From the NCBI GenBank assembly GCA_964633825.1, contig CAZWHE010000079.1, positions 1 through 17,564 on the forward strand: DNA of 17,564 nt, read 5' to 3'. How positions within the stretch are numbered: the stretch's first letter is position 1; each line of letters opens with the position of its first letter. The stretch comes from CAZWHE01 sp964633825 (lineage in GTDB: Bacteria > Planctomycetota > B15-G4 > CAYZWU01). Both the position numbers and the translations under genes were made by a program. Shown piece by piece: positions 5,920 through 12,537 of the stretch. Under the pieces are notes generated by a model. The model ran no database searches. It saw only the letters and a program-made list of their open reading frames with translations, and was not told where the DNA came from.

Positions 5920-8571
5920 CTAGGGTGTCACAGTCACGTCAACACTGTCATAATAGATCTGCCCCATATCGATCGTCCCGTTCATCACCATGTCGACGGC
6001 GAAGTAGAATCTATAGGCGCCGATCGGGATGCCCGAAAAATCAAGCACCTCGAAGGAGCTCATATTGTACAGAGGGGTCTGGTCGGCCGTCCCGATACCC
6101 GAAAACCACATGTTGTTGAAGAATTCATGATAATAATATCCGAAAGGTGAATCGAGAATGACCCACCAATCGGCGTCCGCGCCCGACTGCATTCCGGCAT
6201 CGAGAGCGATCGTCACGTTCAGATTCGTTCCCACCGGTATGGACAAAGGCCCGTCCAGACCGTTCGCCTTGATATCGGGCACGGGATCGGCCGATAGGGA
6301 GCCGTTGATTTTGAGAAGGTATGCGGCGCCACCGCCGGCGCCGTACGAGTAAGTGTATCCGGCAACAACATAGTCGCCGTCCACTGCCTGCACGACGGCC
6401 TGACCCACATCGCTGTCAAAACCGCCGAAGTTGTCCGACCATTCCTCGATGCCGCCGCTGTCCGTCTTTATCAGATAAACGTCGACGTCACCGGCGCCAA
6501 AAGATTCTGTTTCGCCTGTAATGATGAAACCACCGTCCGTCGTCTGTTTCAGCGAATACCCGAAATCACCTCCCGCACCCCCAAATGTTCGGGACCAGAT
6601 CTCGTTGCCGCTCGAGTCCGTCTTGATGAGATAAGCTTCATAGGAACCGGAACCGAAAGATCCGGTACACCCGGCGATGACATAATCCCCGCCGCCGATC
6701 TGCAGCACAGAAAACCCGAAATCATTGCCCGCGCCCCCGTATGTTTGCGACCAGAGCTCGTTGCCGAAGCTGTCCGTTTTGATCAGGTAGACATCATAGC
6801 CGCCCGCGCCCGAGGAATTGGTGGCGCCAGCGATGATGTAGCCGTTGTCGGGCATCGTCTGCCGCACCGAATAGGCGTAATCGTCATCCGCCTCCCCGTA
6901 TGTTTGCGACCACTCCACGGTCCCGCCGGAATCGGTCTTGATCAGATAGACGTCGTACAAAGGTGTAACCGGAAAGTGCCCTGTATACCCGGCCATTATG
7001 AACCCTCCATCCGATGTTTGCTGCACCGATCGGGCTCCGTCATCATCCGTTCCCCCATAAGTTTGGCTCCAGATCTCGCTGCCGCCCGAGTCGGTCTTGA
7101 TCAGGTAGACGTCGTACAATCCCGCTCCGTATGACGCCGTCCGTCCGGCGATGAGATAGCCGTTGTCCGACGGCGTCTGAATGACCGAATGACCCCAGTC
7201 ATCGTCCGCGCCGCCGAAGAACTGTCTCCATTCCTCCACACCGTCGCTGTCGGTTTTAATGAGATTGACGTCGTTTCCCGTACCAAACATATCGGTTGCC
7301 ACGCCGGCCACGATATAGCCGTTATCGGGCGCTGTCTGCTGCAGCGAAAACCCCCAATAATTACCGTAGCCTTCATAGATCTGCGACCATTCTTTGAGAT
7401 CGTCTCCGGCGATCTTGATCATATACATGTCGTAATGGCCGTAACCGTAGGATAGAGTCGATCCGGCGAGGATATATCCATTGTCCGACGTTTTTTCGAT
7501 TGACCAGGCCTCTTCCGCCGCGGTGCCGCCGAAAGTCTGGGACCAATCCTCATAACCGCTGCTGTCGACCTGGAGAAGATAGATGTCGCTTGCGCCGGCG
7601 CCGAAGGACCACGTCGCTCCGGCGATGATGAAACCGCCGTGCTCCGTTTCCTTGACCGAGTAGCCGATATCTTCATCCGTGCCGCCATAGCTACGCCTCC
7701 AGGAGGCGACTCCATTGCCGTCCGTTTTGATCAGATAGACGTCTCCCCCGCCCGCGCCGGTTGAATAATTCACACCGGTCACGATGAACCCTCCGTCCTC
7801 TGTCTGTTCAACGGCATATCCTCTCTCGATCCATCCGCCGGCGTCGTAGGTTTGGGACCATTCCACCACGCCGAAGCCGTCGGTCTTTACGAGATAAACA
7901 TCGATCGTGCCCGCAAACGTGCCCGATTCTCCAACGATGATGTAACCTCCGTCCGCAGTCTGCCTGACCGAATAGGCTTTATTCGATTCTGCATCGCCGA
8001 TTGTTTGGGACCAGATTTCGTTGCCGCTCGAATCCGTCTTGATCAGGTAGAAATCATACGATCCCGCGCCGAAGGAGCTTGTCCTTCCAGCGACGATGTA
8101 ACCTCCGTCCGCCGTTTGCCGGACGGAATGGGCTTCATCGAGACTCGTGCCGCCGAATGCATTCGACCATTCTTCGATGCCGATGTCGTTCGTTTTGACG
8201 AGATAGAAATCCTTGTTGCCCGATCCGAACGATTCGGTCCAGCCGGCAAGGATATAGCCGCCGTCGCTCGTCTGCTGGACGGAACGCGCCTCGTCCGAGC
8301 TCGAACCGCCGAATGTGCCGAACCAGTCCCGGTTGCCGAGACCGTCTGTCTTGACGAGATAAAAATCATAACTACCGGCGCCGATCGATCTCGTTGTTCC
8401 GGCGAAGATGTATCCTCCATCCACCGTCTGCTGCCCGGAAAAACCGTATTCCGTGCTTCCGCCTCCGTAATATTCGGACCATTCCGCTTGGGGAATGTCG
8501 GCGGCAATGAGACCGTCCGATCCGGCCGACAAAGCAGCCACAATGATCATTGATAATAGAAACCTGTTCAT
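5920..8571 (-). CDS. Large secreted protein with 14 tandem ~52-residue propeller-like repeats
   Basis: The protein is 883 aa. The start at 8571 is supported by GGGAG at 8579-8583, 7 nt upstream. A signal peptide occupies about 1-24. Residues 31-762 are 14 consecutive units of 51-53 residues, each beginning with an invariant Trp (usually WSQTYGG) and continuing through a SVxQTxDGGYIIAG core to SFGAGxxDxYLIKTDSxG. The last 121 residues form a different, aromatic-rich beta domain without repeats (WWVILDSPFGYYYHEF region), perhaps for surface retention. Such repeats occur in secreted proteins of many environmental bacteria and are thought to fold as beta-propellers. No enzyme motif is seen, so a binding or structural surface role is most likely. 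It has its own transcript, with the nearest upstream gene (a sigma factor) 273 bp away. Confidence 0.93.
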   Translation of the reverse strand: MNRFLLSMIIVAALSAGSDGLIAADIPQAEWSEYYGGGSTEYGFSGQQTVDGGYIFAGTTRSIGAGSYDFYLVKTDGLGNRDWFGTFGGSSSDEARSVQQTSDGGYILAGWTESFGSGNKDFYLVKTNDIGIEEWSNAFGGTSLDEAHSVRQTADGGYIVAGRTSSFGAGSYDFYLIKTDSSGNEIWSQTIGDAESNKAYSVRQTADGGYIIVGESGTFAGTIDVYLVKTDGFGVVEWSQTYDAGGWIERGYAVEQTEDGGFIVTGVNYSTGAGGGDVYLIKTDGNGVASWRRSYGGTDEDIGYSVKETEHGGFIIAGATWSFGAGASDIYLLQVDSSGYEDWSQTFGGTAAEEAWSIEKTSDNGYILAGSTLSYGYGHYDMYMIKIAGDDLKEWSQIYEGYGNYWGFSLQQTAPDNGYIVAGVATDMFGTGNDVNLIKTDSDGVEEWRQFFGGADDDWGHSVIQTPSDNGYLIAGRTASYGAGLYDVYLIKTDSGGSEIWSQTYGGTDDDGARSVQQTSDGGFIMAGYTGHFPVTPLYDVYLIKTDSGGTVEWSQTYGEADDDYAYSVRQTMPDNGYIIAGATNSSGAGGYDVYLIKTDSFGNELWSQTYGGAGNDFGFSVLQIGGGDYVIAGCTGSFGSGSYEAYLIKTDSSGNEIWSRTFGGAGGDFGYSLKQTTDGGFIITGETESFGAGDVDVYLIKTDSGGIEEWSDNFGGFDSDVGQAVVQAVDGDYVVAGYTYSYGAGGGAAYLLKINGSLSADPVPDIKANGLDGPLSIPVGTNLNVTIALDAGMQSGADADWWVILDSPFGYYYHEFFNNMWFSGIGTADQTPLYNMSSFEVLDFSGIPIGAYRFYFAVDMVMNGTIDMGQIYYDSVDVTVTP
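6286..8481 (-). repeat. 14 in-frame tandem repeats, period about 156 bp
   Basis: This is the DNA counterpart of the protein repeats. Unit boundaries fall at the Trp codon, with unit lengths of 51-53 codons. Some segments stay near-identical in DNA, for example the block encoding YLIKTDS (variants of GTCGGTCTTGATCAGGTAGA on the plus strand). Length variation is confined to one or two codons in loop positions (DGG versus PDNGG-like turns). The array is coding and intact in frame. Confidence 0.9.
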
Positions 8572-8844
8572 TTTCTGACTCCCGTGTTCCGATGTTGAAA
8601 AAATCTGCAAAACAATTGTGTCGTTGTTCTCACAAGCTCGAGAAAGTTGGATCGCCTATGAAATAAGGCGCAAACAGGCCGTCCGGGCGGCAAGGAAGTA
8701 TCAATTATTTATTGATATTTCGAGCAAGGGGAATGGAATGATGGGAGGGATATACTTCGAACCGTTTCCGTTGAAGTGTGTAACGGAATGATAATACAGG
8801 GGATATACAGTTTCTGAGCACGAGTTCCTGAAGACGAGCCGGGA
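8572..8844. other. Intergenic region between sigma gene and repeat-protein gene
   Basis: These 273 bp follow the PF07638-type sigma gene on the minus strand and lead into the repeat-protein gene. I see no supported small gene. Two small inverted repeats (CGCCT 8653-8657 with AGGCG 8666-8670, and GCCG 8678-8681 with CGGC 8688-8691) could be a weak terminator for the upstream operon. A promoter for the repeat gene is expected here but no -35/-10 pair is convincing. Confidence 0.35.
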
Positions 8845-9402
8845 TCAGCCCATTTTGGTCTTCAGCCACGCCCGGGCGATCCTCCAGTCGTTGCGGGCCG
8901 TGCGCGGAGATATGCTCAACATCCTGGCCGTATCGTCGACAGTCAGGCCTCCGAAGAAGCGCAGTTCCACAAGCCCTGCCATGCGGGGATCGATTTCGAA
9001 GAGCTTGGTCAGGGCGCTGTCCAGGGCGAGAAGATCGACCGAAGGCTCCCCGACGAACACGGCCTCTTCGTCGAGGGAATTCCGGTTCCATCCCCCCCCG
9101 TGCTTGTTCGCCCTTTTGCGGCGGGCGTAGTCGATGAGCACGCGCCGCATGGCTTGTGAAGCGATACGGAAATAGTGGGCGCGATCCTCCCACGACGCTT
9201 CTTTCATTCCTCCCAAACGGAGATAGGCCTCGTGAACAAGCGCCGTGGCCTGCAGCGTGTGATCCGAGCGCTCATGGCGCATGTGTCCCTTGGCGAGAGC
9301 GAGAAGCTCGCTGTATACGAGCGGCATCAGTGCCGCTTCCGCCCCCTCTTTGCCTGCCGCAACATCGGCCAGAAGGTTTGTGATGTCTTTTTGCTCTCTC
9401 AT
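8845..9402 (-). CDS. ECF-like sigma factor of the PF07638 type
   Basis: The protein is 185 aa from the ATG at 9402; an in-frame TTG at 9408 is possible. The features are those of the group found mainly in Acidobacteriota and Planctomycetes. An N-terminal helix is followed by the hallmark DHTLQATALVHEAYLRL, then the region 2 end WEDRAHYFRIASQAMRRVLIDYARRK. A linker leads to the region 4 helix-turn-helix LTVDDTARMLSISPRTARNDWRIARAWLK. These proteins are regulated through partner kinases or accessory domains more often than by classic anti-sigma factors. It is the third gene of a tight run, 15 nt after the iminopeptidase-like gene, which overlaps the phosphatase gene. No anti-sigma gene is adjacent, so how its activity is controlled is unknown. 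Confidence 0.93.
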   Translation of the reverse strand: MREQKDITNLLADVAAGKEGAEAALMPLVYSELLALAKGHMRHERSDHTLQATALVHEAYLRLGGMKEASWEDRAHYFRIASQAMRRVLIDYARRKRANKHGGGWNRNSLDEEAVFVGEPSVDLLALDSALTKLFEIDPRMAGLVELRFFGGLTVDDTARMLSISPRTARNDWRIARAWLKTKMG

Positions 9403-9417
9403 GGTCAATATGCTCGT

Positions 9418-10101
9418 TTACAAAGATTCGAATTCCGCCGCCGCCTTGATCAGTTCGGCCGTGATCTCCTTGATCGCGCCGATGTTATTCAGGAGCTGGC
9501 CTTCTTCCATGAAATACCGGTTGGTCACGTAGTGAAGATCGATGCAGGTCATGCGATATCCGATCTCTTTTGGAAAGCTTCCCAAAATGCTCGAAATCAA
9601 TTCGTCGGGCATGTTCAGCTTCATGAACTTGATCTCATATCGGTGCAATGCGTCGAGAACTTTATTCCCGAGCTTCTTGTCATCGCCCCGGATCAATTCG
9701 TAGAGATAATGATACTCGATCTCGATCTCCGTGCCGAGAAAGACGCCGCGCAGGATCATGCCGCGCACGTTCTCGGGGTGCTTCTCGGCATAAGCCAGAC
9801 CGAGCGTGGAGCCCCACGATCCCCCGGAGACGATGATCTTGCCGAGATCCAGATGCTTGCGCAGCCTCTCGATATCTTCAACGAGGTTCGGGGTTGTGTT
9901 CCCGCGCAGCTCGCCGTGAGGCGTCGACTGTCCCGCTCCGCGCTGATCGTAGAAGATCTTGTGGATCTCGTCGACTTCGAGATATCCCTTTGTATAGTTC
10001 TCGCTTAAAGGAAAGAGGCCGTTTTCCTCCTGCGGCTGCGGTATCGCATTCGGACAAGCCAGGAAAAACAGAAAGAATAGGACGAACATGGGACGCGTCA
10101 T
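9418..10101 (-). CDS. Proline-iminopeptidase-like alpha/beta hydrolase, internally deleted
   Basis: The protein is 227 aa against roughly 310-320 for the family, although it also carries a signal peptide or loose lipobox (FLAC at 13-16). It matches proline iminopeptidase (S33) in FYDQRGAGQSTPH (50-62), the NTT...DIERLRKHL block (68-84), the nucleophile elbow GGSWGS (Ser95), LAYAEKHPENV and the FMEEGQLL strand (197-204). Three expected blocks are missing. The HGGPGGG oxyanion segment should lie before FYDQRG (near 50). Part of the cap should lie near 130-135. The GRYD and AGHS segments carrying the triad Asp and His should lie between KEI (213) and TAELIKA. Every join keeps frame. The ATG overlaps the upstream stop (ATGA), with GAGGA 9 nt before it. 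It is probably catalytically dead as a peptidase, so it could be a decaying gene or a repurposed binding protein. Confidence 0.85.
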   Translation of the reverse strand: MTRPMFVLFFLFFLACPNAIPQPQEENGLFPLSENYTKGYLEVDEIHKIFYDQRGAGQSTPHGELRGNTTPNLVEDIERLRKHLDLGKIIVSGGSWGSTLGLAYAEKHPENVRGMILRGVFLGTEIEIEYHYLYELIRGDDKKLGNKVLDALHRYEIKFMKLNMPDELISSILGSFPKEIGYRMTCIDLHYVTNRYFMEEGQLLNNIGAIKEITAELIKAAAEFESL

Positions 10102-12284
10102 GATTTTAATTCCTCATTCTGTGTTGCGCAGATGATCGATTTTACCACAACCGCTGCGGTGATTGGGAGCCCTGATGCCGCCCATGTCGAGCTGTCCTGT
10201 GGCGGACGAGCGCCTTCATACAACAGAATGTTCTTGTATTTGATTTCCGACGGCTCGTTGTATTGAACCCAGGAAAGGTGGAAGCGGTTCAGGCCATCGA
10301 TGATCGAAACCGGAAGCATCCCGTCGATCGCTCCCATCTCGAGGGATGACCAACTCGCGCCTCCGTTCCGGCTCATGGCGGTGTGGAGAGAAAGCCCCGT
10401 ATGCTTGTAATCCTCCCAGACAACGGTGAGACGGAGGTCTCCCGATGCGATATTCGGATGCCAGCCGCCTAAAACGGGTTCTTCGATGACCTGCGTGGAC
10501 GTCCAGTTGATCCCGTCATCGGAATTGCGGACAACGACCTTGAAGGTCCCATCGAAGTCCTCGACCCAGACGGCATGGATGCCTTTATCGTCAACGGCAA
10601 TATCGGGCTGAAGGGACCAAGCAGGTGTTTCGGAAATATTCTTGGTAGACAGCCACTGATTGCCGTCGAACCGGCAATAAAATATGTCGGTCGTAATGTC
10701 CTGCATTGTGAGCATTTGAAACACCACATGAACTCCGTCCGCTGCGGGAGCACACCGGAGAGCCCCTGCCATGGAATTGAGGCTGAGGGTTTCGGTTTTA
10801 ATAACGTTGCCGTCCTGTATAACCATGATATGGAAAGCGGTTGTCTCGCCGTTCTCACAAAGAATGAGGTTGAGAGATCCCTGCGAGTAGCATGCGGCGT
10901 AGTCGATTACCGTGCTGGTAATGTTGAAGCTGATTTCGTTCGACCAGGTCAATCCCCTGTCGCTGCTTTCCCGCATATCGATCGTCCACGTACCGCTGGG
11001 CTGATAACTCTTCCAGATCGCGGCGACATGAGTGCCGCTTGCAACGATGCCCGGGGTACAGTGAAAGGACGGCGGGCTGAGGCTGACCGCGCTCGTCCAG
11101 GTCGCGCCGTTGTCTTCGCTGCTCTGGTAGAAAATCTCTGAATCGGCATCCTCGCGTCTGCTGAAAACCAGATACAGCTTGTCCTCCTCGCAGGCTATCG
11201 ACGGATTCCGGTAAAGAGGAATCTCCGCTCCTATAGGCGTTTCGAACATCTCGTGGAGAATTCTGCCGGAGTGGAAATCGGCTTGGAATCCCAAGAGCGC
11301 GGCAACGGTCGGGGCGATGTCCATGTTGTAGCACTGCTTTTCGACAACGGCGTCCTTCTTCACGTTCGGGCCGATAACGAGAAGAAATATATTGCGGCAT
11401 CCCAGGCAGGAGTCGCCGTGACCGACGAATCCGTTGGCAATGCCGTCCAGATGTCTTCCATGATCGGTCGTGATGAAGATGGTCGTCTCGTCTTGATAAA
11501 ACGGATCCTGCAATATCTTTTGGCAGATGCTGTAGACAAGGGAATCGACGGTCTGGATCGCGCTCGTATAGTCGCCCCAGACACCGGTGTGACCCTTCTG
11601 GTCCACGTCCTTGAAATTAATCATTACTAGGGAAGGATGGTATTCATCGATGATGCTCAGCGTCCTGTCATGAACCATGGCGTCGTCGGGTCCCTGCGGC
11701 CCGTTCACCCCGTCGAAAGCGACATAAGGCTCAAAGGCATCGATGGAAAAGAAGGGATTCAGGCTTTCACCCACTTTGACGATACAGCCCTTCCCATTGA
11801 TGATGCATGTCTTGGTTTTCGAAAAGCCGAGTTGCGAACGATAGTACTGAAAAATGCTGGGTTCCGTTTGAACAGCCTTTATGGGCAGCCCGTAAAGGGG
11901 AAGATCCTGGATGGTTCCTGAGGTGAATGTGGCGTGCACCGCAGTCGTCAGTGTAATCGAATGAATCAGGAAGTTCGTGAAGAGCGTTCCCATGGGCTTC
12001 AGATCGTTCCAGAGGTGCGGGATATACTGGTGAGTCGGATCTTCGAACCCCTCGCTGTCCCTGATACCGTCGATGACGATGATGAAGACTTTCCGGTTTT
12101 CTTTGGGAACCGGATTCACACCCGGTATTTCTCCGGAGCGTGCTTTTTCGAGTCCCACATCGGGCTGGTGCGATTGGAAGCGCCCGTCCTTCTGGGCGAG
12201 ACCATCGAATGAACAAAGGACCGACACGGGGATCAGGACAACGATGAGACGTAATAGGCGGCGGGTTTTTGAAAATATGTTCAT
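10098..12284 (-). CDS. Secreted alkaline-phosphatase-superfamily enzyme fused to BNR-type propeller (copy 2)
   Basis: The protein is 728 aa with a signal peptide at about 1-30. Residues 65-350 are a type I phosphodiesterase/nucleotide pyrophosphatase-like domain. Metal and nucleophile positions are visible: Asp72 in IDG, Thr113/114 in TLTTAVHAT, Asp228 and His232 in DQKGH, Asp274-His275 in TTDHGRH and His289 in VGHGDS, followed by Cys293 and Cys296. Residues of about 360-690 form a sialidase-like propeller with four Asp-boxes (such as SEDNGATW and SSDRGLTW). The enzyme probably hydrolyses a phospho- or sulfo-ester outside the cytoplasm; substrate unknown. A near-consensus promoter lies upstream, and its stop overlaps the iminopeptidase start by 4 nt. 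The C-terminus runs about 40 residues past the paralogue 12531-14615 and contains a hydrophobic stretch (LPITAAVVV). Confidence 0.9.
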   Translation of the reverse strand: MNIFSKTRRLLRLIVVLIPVSVLCSFDGLAQKDGRFQSHQPDVGLEKARSGEIPGVNPVPKENRKVFIIVIDGIRDSEGFEDPTHQYIPHLWNDLKPMGTLFTNFLIHSITLTTAVHATFTSGTIQDLPLYGLPIKAVQTEPSIFQYYRSQLGFSKTKTCIINGKGCIVKVGESLNPFFSIDAFEPYVAFDGVNGPQGPDDAMVHDRTLSIIDEYHPSLVMINFKDVDQKGHTGVWGDYTSAIQTVDSLVYSICQKILQDPFYQDETTIFITTDHGRHLDGIANGFVGHGDSCLGCRNIFLLVIGPNVKKDAVVEKQCYNMDIAPTVAALLGFQADFHSGRILHEMFETPIGAEIPLYRNPSIACEEDKLYLVFSRREDADSEIFYQSSEDNGATWTSAVSLSPPSFHCTPGIVASGTHVAAIWKSYQPSGTWTIDMRESSDRGLTWSNEISFNITSTVIDYAACYSQGSLNLILCENGETTAFHIMVIQDGNVIKTETLSLNSMAGALRCAPAADGVHVVFQMLTMQDITTDIFYCRFDGNQWLSTKNISETPAWSLQPDIAVDDKGIHAVWVEDFDGTFKVVVRNSDDGINWTSTQVIEEPVLGGWHPNIASGDLRLTVVWEDYKHTGLSLHTAMSRNGGASWSSLEMGAIDGMLPVSIIDGLNRFHLSWVQYNEPSEIKYKNILLYEGARPPQDSSTWAASGLPITAAVVVKSIICATQNEELKS

Positions 12285-12352
12285 CTTGGGTCTCGGAAAT
12301 AGAGGTGCTGCATATCCGGCGAAAAATGAGACTGATCTTATGTATTGCTTTT

Positions 12353-12380
12353 AATATATCAATTGCCGTTGAATTGTCAA
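12353..12380 (-). promoter_or_regulatory. Sigma-70-type promoter for the phosphatase/iminopeptidase/sigma operon
   Basis: On the minus strand, TTGACA (12380-12375) is a perfect -35. After 16 nt comes TATATT (12358-12353), matching TATAAT in 5 of 6 positions, inside an AT-rich stretch. Transcription would start near 12346, giving a leader of about 60 nt before the ATG at 12284. This implies housekeeping control of an operon that ends with its own alternative sigma factor. Confidence 0.65.
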
Positions 12381-12522
12381 CCCCTATCATGGTGTTTCCG
12401 CGGTTGTTACAAAGGGGATCTTTAAGCGAAACATTGAGCGGATTGTGGCTGAAACAGGCAATTCTGCACGGTATAAGCGGCTTGCCGTCCTTTCAGATCC
12501 TGTTGATCAGGCAGGGGGACCT

Positions 12523-12537
12523 GCTCTTTTTTAGAGC
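12523..12537. other. Short A/T-loop hairpin at the stop of the first phosphatase paralogue
   Basis: GCTCT at 12523-12527 pairs with AGAGC at 12533-12537 around a 5-nt T loop (A loop on the minus strand), overlapping the TAA stop of the gene ending at 12531. The stem is only 5 bp, so a terminator role is doubtful. The following 12285-12522 region holds no gene, only the promoter described for the next operon. Confidence 0.3.

Noticed and set aside
6286..8481. Regularly spaced similar DNA segments resembling a CRISPR-like array
   Set aside because: The period is about 156 bp, the units are imperfect, and the whole array is one open frame encoding protein repeats.
9175..10008. Long plus-strand open frame (277 codons)
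   Set aside because: It is antisense to the sigma and iminopeptidase genes, which have clear family motifs. Its product has no recognisable domain and it has no ribosome binding site of note.
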